A stretch of DNA of 60,693 nucleotides from an uncultured Senegalimassilia sp. (GTDB lineage: Bacteria; Actinomycetota; Coriobacteriia; Coriobacteriales; Eggerthellaceae), in assembly GCF_902464545.1 (NCBI RefSeq), contig NZ_CABQJR010000014.1:1-60693 (forward strand), in the 5' to 3' direction. A program made the position numbers and the translations under genes. Under the pieces are notes generated by a model that was given only the letters and a program-made list of their open reading frames with translations, was not told the origin of the DNA and ran no database searches. Below, piece after piece: positions 47,227 through 56,831 of the stretch (the first letter of the stretch is position 1; each line of letters starts with the position of its first letter).

Positions 47227-48467
47227 TGGTCATTCCTTTCGATAGGTGGCAGGTCGGCGCAGTAGCCTCGTGCCAAGATGTGCTTTTCGCTGTCGGGGAA
47301 CAGATAATGGTACAGCTCCATGAAGTACCGGTCGGTCATGGACGCCATGTAGTCCACAACCACCTGATTGCGGTCGGTATGCGCAAGATAATCCTCCACG
47401 ATGATGCTGCGCGACTTCGTCGCCAGCTGTTTGGCATGGTGCGATACAACCGGTGACCGCTCGTCACCGGTTTCCAGGTCGGTCAAAAGCCTGTCGTACA
47501 TGTCCTCGAACATCTCGCCGACGGCGTTGCCGCTTCCGGCGCGCCAGCCTTCGCAATCATAGATGCGCTCGTAGTTTTGGCGTTTTGCGCGCTTGACGTC
47601 CTCGAAAACCTGGCGACTCATGCGGATATCGTCCTGCCCGAGGCTATGGTTGACCACATCGACGGTGATGTTGTTGATGATGCGCGCGTTGTCGCGCCCG
47701 ATGACGTCGGTTTCGAAGCCGTCAAGGGAGGGCAGCACGCCCATGGCCATGGCGTCGTCACGGTCTTTTCCCAGGTAGGCGATCATGTCGGCCAGGCGGA
47801 CCACGCAGCCTTCCAGCGTTGAGGGGCGCAGGCGCTTGATGGCGGACTCGTCAAGCGCGCATTCCTCGACCAGCGCATCGAGCTGTGCGAACGATTCCGT
47901 ATCGCCTTGGTGAAGCACCTGTTGAGCGAACTCGCCGTTGTGGCACAGCGCACCGTCGAGCACCTGCAGGCTGATGTTGCGAGGATAGAGTCGGTCCATT
48001 ACCCGCACGGAGTGGACGTTGTGGTGAAAGCGGCGACCCGTGCGGCTTTGCAGGCACTTCGAGAGGAATTTCTCGCCGGCATGGCCGAAGGGCGTGTGCC
48101 CGAGGTCGTGGCCAAGCGCGATGGCCTCGATGAGCTGGCAGTTCAATCCGAGCAGCCGCCCGATGTTTCGCGCGATGCGCCCGACCAGCTGCACATGCAG
48201 CCCGCGGCGGCAAATGTCGTCGTTCTCCACCAGGCTGAACACCTGCGTTTTCCCTGCATAGCGGTTGTAGGCGGGGATGTTCATGATCTTGTCGATGTCG
48301 CGCGAGAACGCCGGACGCGTCAGCGTTGCCGCATCGTGAGGGTTGTCCTCACGTCGGAGCACCTGTTCGTCGGGGAAGCTGCGCGGATGCATGCGCCCGG
48401 AGCGCAGGTTCTCGGCTATTGCCTGTTCCACGTCGGGGTTAAGTTGCAGGTATGCGGGTTCGCTCAC
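47223..48467 (-). CDS. dgt: dGTPase / HD-domain dNTP triphosphohydrolase
   Basis: A 414-residue protein. GTG 48467 is preferred because AAAGGAAG lies just upstream on its strand; an ATG six codons earlier (48485) is possible. The HD metal site is seen in ALGHDLGHTPFGHAGE (about 118-134) with an upstream His in SRDIDK and NPAY, and a second DGALCHNGE. It cleaves dNTPs to nucleoside and triphosphate, controlling nucleotide pools. It is head-to-head with dnaG, sharing a 169-base promoter region. Confidence 0.9.
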   Translation of the reverse strand: MSEPAYLQLNPDVEQAIAENLRSGRMHPRSFPDEQVLRREDNPHDAATLTRPAFSRDIDKIMNIPAYNRYAGKTQVFSLVENDDICRRGLHVQLVGRIARNIGRLLGLNCQLIEAIALGHDLGHTPFGHAGEKFLSKCLQSRTGRRFHHNVHSVRVMDRLYPRNISLQVLDGALCHNGEFAQQVLHQGDTESFAQLDALVEECALDESAIKRLRPSTLEGCVVRLADMIAYLGKDRDDAMAMGVLPSLDGFETDVIGRDNARIINNITVDVVNHSLGQDDIRMSRQVFEDVKRAKRQNYERIYDCEGWRAGSGNAVGEMFEDMYDRLLTDLETGDERSPVVSHHAKQLATKSRSIIVEDYLAHTDRNQVVVDYMASMTDRYFMELYHYLFPDSEKHILARGYCADLPPIERNDQ

Positions 48468-48547
48468 GGCGCTTCCTTTCCGCATGTCGAGATGTTACGG
48501 GCTTATTGTATCGCACGCGCGTAACATACGGGAACATAGGTTCTATG

Positions 48548-48558
48548 CGGTATACTTT
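48548..48558 (+). promoter_or_regulatory. Candidate -10 element of dnaG
   Basis: TATACT (48551-48556) within cggtatacttt, the same 11-mer found before the zinc peptidase gene. No clear -35. Confidence 0.4.
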
Positions 48559-48636
48559 ACTCGGAAAAGCAACCGGCACGCCTTTGTGCGGCCGGAATCG
48601 GGAACACGGGCACAAGGCGGGGGTTCGGTCACATCC

Positions 48637-50514
48637 ATGGCGATCAGCGATGAGGATATCCAAAAGGTCCGCGAGGCCAGCGACTTGGTGGCCATCATGG
48701 GCGAGACGGGCCCGGTCAAGCAGCGCGGCCGCGATTTCTGGCTGTGCTGCCCGTTCCATAACGAGAAAACCCCGTCGTGCAAGATCGACCCGGCCCTGCA
48801 GCTGTGGCATTGCTTCGGCTGCGGCGAAGGCGGCGACGTGTTCGCCTTCATCATGAAGTCCCAAGACCTGTCGTTTCCCGAATCGGTGCGCTACCTGGCA
48901 GAGCGCGCCCATATCGACATCGCCGATGACCAGGCGAAACGTGGACCCGGCATGGGGCAGGGCGCAAAAGCACGGCTGCGCGCCGTGTGCGCGGAGGCTG
49001 CGGAGTTCTTCCATATGCAGCTTATGCGCAGTAAAAGCCCGCAGGCCGGCGCCGCGCGCGCATACCTTTCGCAGCGCGGGCTGGGCGGCGATATCCCGAA
49101 AACCTGGATGCTCGGCTTCGCGCCCGGCCAAGGCGCGCTCGTGCGCCATCTGGCGTCGAAGGGCTTTCAATCCAACGAGATGATCCAGGCCAACGTGGCC
49201 GTCGTCGGCTCCGACGGGCGGGTGCGCGACCGATTCTTTAACCGCGTGATGTTCCCCATCAAAGATGAGCAGGGGCAATGCATCGCCTTCGGCGGTCGCG
49301 TGATCGGCAAGGGCGAGCCGAAGTACCTGAACAGCCAGGAAACGCCCCTGTTCCACAAAGGCCGCATGCTCTATGCGCTTGATAAGGCGAAGGCCGCTAT
49401 GGCGTCCACGGGCGTGGCGGTGGTTTCGGAGGGCTACACCGACGTCATCGCCATGCACGAGGCCGGCATCCGCAATGCGGTCGCCACCCTGGGAACGGCG
49501 CTCACCCGCACGCACATCCGCGTGCTCTCGCGCCATGCCCGCAACCGCATCGTGTATCTGTTCGACGGCGATGCCGCAGGTCAGCGCGCCGCCGATCGCG
49601 CTTTGCAGTTCATCGACTCCTCCATGACGCCCGAGGCGGGTGCGGCGCGCATCGACCTGTTCGCCGTCACGCTGCCCGACAACCTCGACCCTGCCGAGTT
49701 CATCGACGCCCACGGCGGCCAGGAGCTGCAGGTCCTGATAGACCAGGCGAAGCCCTTGCTGGAATACGGCATCGACCGAAGGTTGGAAAACTGGGACCTC
49801 TCGCGTGCCGAAGGCCGCTCCGGCGCCGTCGCCGATGCATTGAGCGTGCTTGCGCCCATCAAGGATTCGCTGCTCGCGAAAGACTACGCACGGCAGATCG
49901 CCAGCCGTGCCCGCGCGGACGAGAAGGACGTGTTGGAGCAGTTGGCGGCCCTTAAACCCCCGCGCGTTTTCGATGCGGAAGCGCCTGCTTCCGGCGGTCG
50001 CGTCGATCACGGAGCCCCTGCGGCCCCGGCGCGTCGCCGCCTACCCCAGTCCGAGATGAACCGGCGCAGGTTCGAGCGTCAGCTGCTGGCGCTGTGCGCC
50101 GCACGTACCGATCTGGCCCTGGTCCACGCCGACGCCCTTGCCTCGGTGCAGTGGCACGATCCGGCGTGCGCAGCCGTATCCGCCAGCATGCTCGATACCT
50201 TGGCCGAAGATCCCGGGGCGGCGCCGGCCGCCATCGTGGGCGTGGCGAGCATGGCCGAGCCTCGTGCTGCCGGCTTCCTGACAAGGGGCGTTCCCGAATC
50301 AGCGGTGCCCGAGGACTTGGCGGCGTTTTTGGTCGAGGAGCTTTCCATCGGCGATGCCGAAGAGGCCGTTGCGGCTATGCGCGCGCAGATGTCTGCCCCC
50401 GCGTCCATGTCGCCTGAGGACTATGAGCTTATGTTCGAGACCGTGGCCGCCATGCAGCGCGAGCTGACCGCCCGCAAAAGGGCCCATGCCGAAAGCGCGG
50501 CTTCTGGCAGGTAG
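48637..50514 (+). CDS. dnaG: DNA primase
   Basis: A 625-residue protein. CHC2 zinc finger with Cys38, His41, Cys59 and Cys62 (CCPFHNEKT and HCFGCGEGG). The RNA polymerase/Toprim core follows, with the acidic sites EGYTD (about 264-268) and DGDAAG (about 309-314). A helical C-terminal region (about 470-625) should bind the helicase DnaB. It makes RNA primers for replication. ATG 48637 is the first start giving the family N-terminus (ISDEDIQKVREASDLVAIMG); the ribosome site is weak. In this genome rpoD does not follow directly. Confidence 0.96.
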   Translation: MAISDEDIQKVREASDLVAIMGETGPVKQRGRDFWLCCPFHNEKTPSCKIDPALQLWHCFGCGEGGDVFAFIMKSQDLSFPESVRYLAERAHIDIADDQAKRGPGMGQGAKARLRAVCAEAAEFFHMQLMRSKSPQAGAARAYLSQRGLGGDIPKTWMLGFAPGQGALVRHLASKGFQSNEMIQANVAVVGSDGRVRDRFFNRVMFPIKDEQGQCIAFGGRVIGKGEPKYLNSQETPLFHKGRMLYALDKAKAAMASTGVAVVSEGYTDVIAMHEAGIRNAVATLGTALTRTHIRVLSRHARNRIVYLFDGDAAGQRAADRALQFIDSSMTPEAGAARIDLFAVTLPDNLDPAEFIDAHGGQELQVLIDQAKPLLEYGIDRRLENWDLSRAEGRSGAVADALSVLAPIKDSLLAKDYARQIASRARADEKDVLEQLAALKPPRVFDAEAPASGGRVDHGAPAAPARRRLPQSEMNRRRFERQLLALCAARTDLALVHADALASVQWHDPACAAVSASMLDTLAEDPGAAPAAIVGVASMAEPRAAGFLTRGVPESAVPEDLAAFLVEELSIGDAEEAVAAMRAQMSAPASMSPEDYELMFETVAAMQRELTARKRAHAESAASGR

Positions 50515-50732
50515 GGCTTTCGCGCTTCCCTGCGTCGCGCTCGCATGGTGCGACCCTTCTTGTCGGCCGCCTTTGGGAGACCTTCGTTTCCATTCATGCC
50601 GAGCAGGGGTTTTGTGGAACTTTGCACCCGCAAGGGCGTTAGGTGCGCGCGCATGTCACAATAATCGGATTAGAAAGGCGGGCGTTTTGCGCACCCGCCG
50701 CCAACAATACCTACCCGCTAAAGGAAATGCAT

Positions 50733-51266
50733 ATGCTTTCAATCGTGCAATCGCCCGACCCGCTGCTCAATACGGTGTGCGAGCCCTGCGATTTCAATGA
50801 CAAGAGCTTGAAGCGCCTGGCCAAGCAGATGGCCCACGTTATGTACAAGAACGCCGGCTGCGGCCTTGCCGCGCCCCAGGTGGGCGTGCTCAAGCGCCTC
50901 GTGGTCATCGACTGCGACCAGGAGGACGGCGCCCGCGAGCCCATCGTCATGCTCAACCCCGTCATCGTCGCCCGCGAGGGCGACCCGGTCGCGGAGGACG
51001 AGGGCTGCCTTTCCATCCCCGGCATCTCCGTGCCCATCGCGCGCCCGCCGTTCGCCCGCTGCCGTTACTACGATCTTGACGGCCAGCTTTGGGAGATCGA
51101 GGGCGACGGGCTGCTCGGTCGCTGCCTGCAGCATGAGACCGACCACCTTGACGGCGTCACCATGTTCGAGCGCGCCGAGCCCATGGCACGCCTGAAGGCC
51201 CTTGAGGATTACGAGCGCGCCCTGGCAGCCGGTGCGCGCCCCGGCGAGACTTCGGTGGAGGCGTAG
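50733..51266 (+). CDS. def: Peptide deformylase
   Basis: A 177-residue protein from ATG 50733 (aaagga at 50720-50725; ATG 50727 also possible). The three deformylase motifs are present: GCGLAAPQVG (42-51), EGCLS (90-94, metal ligand Cys92) and QHETDHLDG (133-141, ligands His134 and His138). It removes the formyl group from new proteins. It forms an operon with fmt, which adds the formyl group to initiator tRNA. Confidence 0.96.
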   Translation: MLSIVQSPDPLLNTVCEPCDFNDKSLKRLAKQMAHVMYKNAGCGLAAPQVGVLKRLVVIDCDQEDGAREPIVMLNPVIVAREGDPVAEDEGCLSIPGISVPIARPPFARCRYYDLDGQLWEIEGDGLLGRCLQHETDHLDGVTMFERAEPMARLKALEDYERALAAGARPGETSVEA

Positions 51267-51271
51267 GGGGC

Positions 51272-52228
51272 ATGCGCATCGTATTCATGGGCACGCCCGA
51301 CTTCGCCGCATCGGTGCTTTCCGAACTTGCCTCGCAGCACGACGTGGTGGCCGTCTATACGCGCCCCGACGCCGTGCGCGGCCGCGGCAAGCAGCTGGTG
51401 CCCAGCCCGGTGAAGGCGGAGGCGTGCGAGCGCGGCATCCCCGTGTTCACGCCGAAGACGCTGCGCGATGCCGACGAGCAGCATGCGCTTGCGGCGCTCG
51501 AGCCCGATGTCATCTGCGTGGCCGCTTACGGCATGCTGCTTCCTGCCGAGGTGCTGTCCATCCCCAAGCATGGCTGCCTGAACGTGCACGCCTCGCTGTT
51601 GCCGCGCTGGCGTGGCGCCGCTCCCATCGAGCGCGCCATCTTGTCCGGCGACGAGGAGGCCGGCGTGTGCATCATGCGCATGGAGGAAGGGCTCGACACG
51701 GGCGATTACTGCGTGTGCCGATCGCTTGAGGTGGGCGACAAGGACGTCGCTCTGCTCACCGACCTGCTCGCCGACCTGGGCGCGCATGCGTTGCTCACGG
51801 CGTTGACGCAGCTGGAGGCGGGATGCATCCGCTGGACGCGCCAGGAAGAGGAACACGTCACCTACGCCGAGAAGATCGGCAAGGACGAGCTATCGCTTAG
51901 CCCGGCCGACACGGTGGAGCAGGCATGCCGCAAGGTGCGCGCGTCAAGCGCGGCGCATCCGGCGCATGCCACCATCGCCGGCAAGGACGTGACCGTGCTT
52001 GCCGTCCGTCCGGCACCCGCAGATCAAGCGGATGCGGTTTGCGCGGGCATGGGGCCCGGCAGCGTGCGATTCGTCGCCAAGCGCTTGTATCTGGGTGCAG
52101 CGGACGGCGCGATCGAGCTTATGGAAGTGAAGCCTGCAGGCAAGGCGGCCATGGCGGCCAAGGCGTTTGCCGCAGGCATTCAGGGAATCAAGGAAGACAC
52201 TAAGACTTGGGAGGGCCCGCGTGGCTGA
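51272..52228 (+). CDS. fmt: Methionyl-tRNA formyltransferase
   Basis: A 318-residue protein. The start VFMGTPDFAASVL, the formyl-folate site NVHASLLPRWRG (104-115, with His106) and MEEGLDTGD (about 140-148) are typical, and a C-terminal OB-like tRNA-binding domain follows. The gene lies five bases after def, and its stop overlaps the rsmB GTG. Confidence 0.96.
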   Translation: MRIVFMGTPDFAASVLSELASQHDVVAVYTRPDAVRGRGKQLVPSPVKAEACERGIPVFTPKTLRDADEQHALAALEPDVICVAAYGMLLPAEVLSIPKHGCLNVHASLLPRWRGAAPIERAILSGDEEAGVCIMRMEEGLDTGDYCVCRSLEVGDKDVALLTDLLADLGAHALLTALTQLEAGCIRWTRQEEEHVTYAEKIGKDELSLSPADTVEQACRKVRASSAAHPAHATIAGKDVTVLAVRPAPADQADAVCAGMGPGSVRFVAKRLYLGAADGAIELMEVKPAGKAAMAAKAFAAGIQGIKEDTKTWEGPRG

Positions 52229-54215
52229 ACAGCATAACAACGAAGGCGCGCCGCGTCAGCGCCGCGAAGGCGGCAACGGCGGCTATCGAAAGGGCGGCCA
52301 GCACGGCGGCCACGGCAATCGCCAGGGCGGCCCGCGCCGCGATGGCGGCAAAGGCGGCTTCGGCGGTCGCGACGACCGTCGTGGCGGTAATCGCGGTCAG
52401 AGTGGCCGAGATGGCCAGCGCCGCGATGGCGGAAAGGGCGGATACCGCGGCCGTGACGGCGAGAAGCGGGATTTCCGCGGTAACGGCGGTCGCGACGGTG
52501 AGAAGCGCGAGTATCGCGGCAACGGCGGGCGCGACGAGCGCCGCGGCGGCTACAACGGCGGCCGTGACGACCGTCGCGGCGGATATAAGGGCGATCGCGG
52601 CCCGAAGCGCGATTTCAAGCGCGACGGCAAGCCCGACTTCAAGCGCGAGGGCGGCGAGGGCGGCCAGCGTCCCGAGGCCGCGCAGCATGCCGGCTCCGAT
52701 CGTCCCGCGCGCGAGCCGAAGCCCGATTTCCGCGGCCGTAATACTGCTCGCGACCCGCGTCGCAAGCCTGAGCAGGGCGCCCAGGGCGCGCCGCGCGGCG
52801 GCGAAAAGGGCGGCTTCCGCGGTTCTGCCAAGCCGGCACGCCCGCGTCGCAAGTCCAACGCAACGCCTGCTCGCTTGGCGGCGCTCGACGTGGTGCGCAC
52901 CGTCCGCGAGCGCAACGCGTTCGCGCAGGACGTCATCGCCCAGGTGATCGACAAGTCCACCATGTCCGTGGAAGACCGCGCGTTCGCCACGCTGCTCGCC
53001 CTTGGCACGGTAAGCGCCCGCGGCACGCTCGACGAGATCATCGACCGTGCGCTCGACACGCCCGAGGACATCTTCCGCGAGACGCGCGACGCGCTGCAGA
53101 TCTCCACGTACGAGCTCATCTTCCTGGGCAAGGAGGCTCATGCGGCGGTCGACCAGGGCGTGGAAATGGTGAAGTCGTTCAGCCCGGGCCCCGCGGCACG
53201 TGTGGCCAATGCCGTGCTGCACAAGATCGTGCGCCTGCGTATTGATTTCCCGTTCGGAAACCCGGCTACCGACCTTGATGCGCTTGCCCGCACCCAGGCG
53301 TTCCCCACGTGGATGGCCAAGAAGCTCATGGAGGAGATGGGCCCGCAGGCCGCCATCGAGTTCATGCGCGCATCCAACGAGCAGGCGCCGCTGTATGTGG
53401 CCGTCAACGCCTGCAAGGTGGACGATGACCATGTGCTCAAGGCCTTTGAGCGTGCGGAAGAGGAAGTGCAGCCGGTTGCGCTCGGCGACATGAACGTGCA
53501 GGGTTGCCTGCGCGTGCCCGAAAGCCGTGCTCTGCTGGTGCCCGCGCTTGCCCGTCAGCTCGACCAGGGCAAGATCCTGGTCTCCGACGCCGCCGCGCAG
53601 ATGGTGGCCGCCAACGTGCTTCCCGATGAGAAGCCCGAAAGCGTGCTCGAGATCGGCGCCGGCCGCGCCACGAAGACCATCCTGCTGCAGTCCAACGCCT
53701 GCCGCAAGTACGGGTCGCAGATCGAGGAGTACGTCACCATCGACAACCACGCCTACAAGACGCGTCTGCTCGAGAAGCGAGCCGAACAGTACGGCGTCGT
53801 GGTGACCGAGGCCTTCACCGGCAATGCGCTCGAGCTGGACAACATCATGCCCGACCGCATGTTCTCGTTCATCTTCGTGGACGCCCCGTGTTCGGGTATG
53901 GGCACGCTCCGTCGTCACCCCGAGATCCGCTGGCGCACGAGCGAGGAGGACCTGGCCGGTTTCGTGGAAACCCAGCTGGGCATGCTCAAGGCCGCGGCGG
54001 GCCACGTGGCCCCGGGCGGTGCGCTGGGGTATTCCACGTGCACGGTCACGCGCGAGGAGAACGCTGGTGTGGTGAAGGCGTTCCTGGACAGCGAGGAGGG
54101 CGCCGGCTTCACGCTCGATCAGCTGTGCGGTCGCAACTGCCTTGCAACCCGCCTTGCCCCCGGCTCGTCGGATGCGCACTTCGCCGTGCGCTTCGTCCGT
54201 AAGCCGCAGGAATAA
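52221..54215 (+). CDS. rsmB: 16S rRNA m5C methyltransferase RsmB with RGG-rich N-terminal extension
   Basis: A 664-residue protein from GTG 52221 (gggagg upstream). Residues about 1-215 are a disordered Arg/Gly/Asp-rich extension with repeated RGGY, RDFRGNGG and DRRGG units, absent from classical RsmB (about 430 residues). A NusB-like RNA-binding domain follows (about 216-360). The SAM-dependent fold has LEIGAGRATKT (about 475-485), the catalytic DAPCSGMGTLRRHPE (about 553-567) and the second Cys in YSTCTVTREEN (about 602-612). It methylates C967 of 16S rRNA. The operon def-fmt-rsmB is classic. Confidence 0.93.
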   Translation: MAEQHNNEGAPRQRREGGNGGYRKGGQHGGHGNRQGGPRRDGGKGGFGGRDDRRGGNRGQSGRDGQRRDGGKGGYRGRDGEKRDFRGNGGRDGEKREYRGNGGRDERRGGYNGGRDDRRGGYKGDRGPKRDFKRDGKPDFKREGGEGGQRPEAAQHAGSDRPAREPKPDFRGRNTARDPRRKPEQGAQGAPRGGEKGGFRGSAKPARPRRKSNATPARLAALDVVRTVRERNAFAQDVIAQVIDKSTMSVEDRAFATLLALGTVSARGTLDEIIDRALDTPEDIFRETRDALQISTYELIFLGKEAHAAVDQGVEMVKSFSPGPAARVANAVLHKIVRLRIDFPFGNPATDLDALARTQAFPTWMAKKLMEEMGPQAAIEFMRASNEQAPLYVAVNACKVDDDHVLKAFERAEEEVQPVALGDMNVQGCLRVPESRALLVPALARQLDQGKILVSDAAAQMVAANVLPDEKPESVLEIGAGRATKTILLQSNACRKYGSQIEEYVTIDNHAYKTRLLEKRAEQYGVVVTEAFTGNALELDNIMPDRMFSFIFVDAPCSGMGTLRRHPEIRWRTSEEDLAGFVETQLGMLKAAAGHVAPGGALGYSTCTVTREENAGVVKAFLDSEEGAGFTLDQLCGRNCLATRLAPGSSDAHFAVRFVRKPQE

Positions 54216-54231
54216 TATAAGATCCCGTTTT

Positions 54232-54261
54232 CATGCCGGCGAAGGCTTCTTCGCCGGCATG
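54232..54261 (+). terminator. Hairpin after rsmB
   Basis: catgccggcgaag/cttcgccggcatg (54232-54244, 54249-54261) around gctt, 13 base pairs. A T-run lies before it rather than after, so its efficiency on the plus strand is uncertain. Confidence 0.6.
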
Positions 54262-54342
54262 AAACATATTGGAAACAATTTCGCGCGTACCATTTATTTA
54301 CTATGATTTTGACGTAATTGCATGTGAGGAGGTCAGGTTTTC

Positions 54343-54924
54343 ATGGAGCCGAATTATCAAGAGGTGGCGAACAGGATCCGCGCGCTGCGCGAGGATATGG
54401 GCCTGACCATGCAGGAGATGGCTGATGCCACCGGCCGCAGCCTGGCCGAGTACCAGGCGCAGGAATCAGGGGCAGAGGAGCTTTCATTCACTTTCTTGTA
54501 TAAGTGCGCGGCGAACCTGGGCGTCGACCCCATCGAGCTGCTCACCGGCGAAACCCCGCACCTGACGGGCTATACCCTTACGCGCGCCGATGAGGGTCTG
54601 GCCGTCAAGCGCCGCAGCGGCCTTGAGTACCTGCACAAGGCCCCGCATTACCGCAACAAGCTGTGCGAGCCGTTCTTCGTGACGGCCGATTACCGCCCTG
54701 AGCTGCAGGACAAGCCCATCCATCTGTCCTATCACAGCGGACAGGAGCTCGATTACATCCTGGAAGGCCGCATGCGCTTCCAGTACGAGGAGCACACCGA
54801 GGAGCTCGGCCCCGGCGATATGCTGCTCTATGATTCCGGCCGTGGGCACGGCATGATCGCCATCGATGGCGCACCGTGCAAATTCCTGGCTGTCGTTCTG
54901 AAGGCGAAGGAAGACATTATCTAG
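54343..54924 (+). CDS. XRE-family regulator with cupin domain
   Basis: A 193-residue protein, ribosome site gaggagg (54325-54331). Residues about 5-62 are a helix-turn-helix (VANRIRALREDMGLTMQEMA to LGVDPIELLTG); residues about 110-188 are a cupin barrel (HSGQELDYILEGRMRF, LGPGDMLLYDSGRGHGM). Regulators of this build sense a small carboxylate or other ligand in the cupin. It sits just before the acyl-CoA synthetase and may control it. Confidence 0.9.
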   Translation: MEPNYQEVANRIRALREDMGLTMQEMADATGRSLAEYQAQESGAEELSFTFLYKCAANLGVDPIELLTGETPHLTGYTLTRADEGLAVKRRSGLEYLHKAPHYRNKLCEPFFVTADYRPELQDKPIHLSYHSGQELDYILEGRMRFQYEEHTEELGPGDMLLYDSGRGHGMIAIDGAPCKFLAVVLKAKEDII

Positions 54925-55029
54925 GCAAGCGCTCGCCTAGGGTTGCTTGCCAAAAACCAACCTTCTTATCGACCGCATCGTGCGCGGCCTGGTTTCGCGC
55001 ACCATATTTCAAGGAAGTTCGGCAACATC

Positions 55030-56823
55030 ATGAGAAACATCAATCTGCGTTACTGCGAGGAAACCTACGACGAGCAGGGCGTGCTCACCGATTTCAAGGT
55101 GAAGTGCCCCGATACCTTCAACTTCGGCTACGACGTGGTGGACGACATCGCGGATAACGACCCCGAACGCCGCGCCATGATGTGGTGCAACCCCGAAGGC
55201 GAGGAACATCTGTTCACGTTCGCCGACATGAAGATCTGGTCGGATAAGACGGCGAACTACCTTGCCGCGCATGGTGTCGGCAAGGGCGACATGGTCATGG
55301 TGATCTTGCGCCGTCATTATCAGTTCTGGTTCGTGGCCACCGCGCTTGCCAAGCTCGGCGCCGTCATGGTGCCGGCTACCTTCATGCTCAAGGAGCACGA
55401 CCTGGAGTATCGCCTGAACGGTGCTTCCATCAAGGCCGTCATCTGCACCTCCATCGGCACCATCGCGCAAGTGGTGGACAACGTCGTGGATCGCTGTCCT
55501 TCGGTTGAGAACCTGTTTTTGGTTAATGGCGCCGGCGGGGGCTTGACCGAGAAGGACGCGGATGGCAATTGGCTTGCCGCTGACGGCCCGGTGGGAGCTG
55601 TGCTCTCCGGCCCCGAGGGTGTGTGCGCTGTGCCCGCGCAGCGTGAGGGCTGGCATGATTTCAACACCGGCGTGCGCAATGCCTGCGAGGAATTCTCCCG
55701 CGTGGAAACCCATGTCGGCGATCCCATGCTCATGTATTTCTCCTCCGGCACCTCCGGCAACCCCAAGATGGTGCTGCATGATTCCTACTACGCATTGGCG
55801 CACCTGGTCACGGCGAAGCATTGGCACAACGTCAAGCCCGACGGGCTGCATCTGACCATCGCCGACACCGGTTGGGGCAAGGCGGTGTGGGGCAAGTACT
55901 ATGGCCAGTGGCTCATGGAGGCGTGCGTGCTCACGTACGATTTCGACCGCTTCCATGCCGATGAGATCTTGGATCTGATCCCCCGCTACGGCGTCACCAC
56001 GCTTTGCTGCCCGCCCACCATGTACCGTATGATGATGCAGGCCGACGTTGATGCCCATGATTTGAGCACGCTCACGTATTGCACCACCGCCGGCGAGGCG
56101 CTCAACCCCGACCTGTTCGACTTCTGGAAGGAGCACACGGGGCTGACCATCTTCGAGGGCTTCGGCCAGACGGAGACGCCGCTGACGGTGGCAAACCTCA
56201 CGTATGCGGTGCCCAAGCCCGGCTCCATGGGCCATCCTTCGCCGGCGTTCACCATCGAGGTGCAGCGCGGCGACGGCAGCCGCTGCGATGTCGGCGAGAC
56301 GGGCGAGATCTGCATCGACGTGCACGAGAAGGCTCCGGGCATCATGCTGGAGTACTACCGCAATCCCGAGAAGACCGAAGCCGCCGTGTACAACGGTTGG
56401 TACCACACCGGCGATACCGCCTGGGTCGACGAGGACGGGTACCTGTGGTACGTCGGCCGCAACGACGACGTCATCAAGTCGTCCGGGTACCGTATCGGCC
56501 CCTTCGAGATCGAAAGCGTGCTGCTCGAGCATGACGCCGTGCGCGAATGCGCCGTCACCGGCGTGCCCGATCCCGTGCGCGGCAAGGCGGTCAAGGCCAC
56601 GGTGGTGCTTGCGGAAGGTTTCGAGGGCAACGAGGTGCTCGTGCGCGAGCTGCAGCAATGGGTCAAGCAGCGCACGGCGCCGTACAAATATCCCCGCATC
56701 GTGGAGTTCGTCGACGCACTTCCCAAGACCGTCAACGGCAAGATCCGCCGAGCCGCCATCCGCGAGGCTGACGAAAGCCAGGAGGGCAAGCCGAAGACCA
56801 AGGTGCCCGAGGGATTGGTGTAG
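55030..56823 (+). CDS. AMP-forming acyl-CoA synthetase
   Basis: A 597-residue protein with ribosome site aaggaag (55011-55017). ANL-family core motifs: YFSSGTSGNPKM (236-247), EGFGQTET (about 376-383), HTGDTAW (about 458-464) and the C-terminal lysine in VNGKIRR (about 569-575). Overall it fits the medium-chain/acetyl-type synthetase group, which turns a carboxylic acid, ATP and CoA into acyl-CoA, AMP and PPi. The substrate is unknown. The neighbouring 2-oxoacid:ferredoxin oxidoreductase genes suggest an aryl- or branched-chain acid. Confidence 0.9.
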   Translation: MRNINLRYCEETYDEQGVLTDFKVKCPDTFNFGYDVVDDIADNDPERRAMMWCNPEGEEHLFTFADMKIWSDKTANYLAAHGVGKGDMVMVILRRHYQFWFVATALAKLGAVMVPATFMLKEHDLEYRLNGASIKAVICTSIGTIAQVVDNVVDRCPSVENLFLVNGAGGGLTEKDADGNWLAADGPVGAVLSGPEGVCAVPAQREGWHDFNTGVRNACEEFSRVETHVGDPMLMYFSSGTSGNPKMVLHDSYYALAHLVTAKHWHNVKPDGLHLTIADTGWGKAVWGKYYGQWLMEACVLTYDFDRFHADEILDLIPRYGVTTLCCPPTMYRMMMQADVDAHDLSTLTYCTTAGEALNPDLFDFWKEHTGLTIFEGFGQTETPLTVANLTYAVPKPGSMGHPSPAFTIEVQRGDGSRCDVGETGEICIDVHEKAPGIMLEYYRNPEKTEAAVYNGWYHTGDTAWVDEDGYLWYVGRNDDVIKSSGYRIGPFEIESVLLEHDAVRECAVTGVPDPVRGKAVKATVVLAEGFEGNEVLVRELQQWVKQRTAPYKYPRIVEFVDALPKTVNGKIRRAAIREADESQEGKPKTKVPEGLV

Positions 56824-56831
56824 GAGCGGCC

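Noticed and set aside
48439..50010. 523-codon minus-strand frame opposite dnaG
   Set aside because: A frame shadow of a well supported primase gene, with no recognisable domain.
52200..54179. 659-codon open frame on the minus strand opposite rsmB
   Set aside because: Produced by the GC-rich codon pattern of rsmB, especially the RGG region; it is Ala/Leu/His-rich low complexity without a ribosome site or motif.
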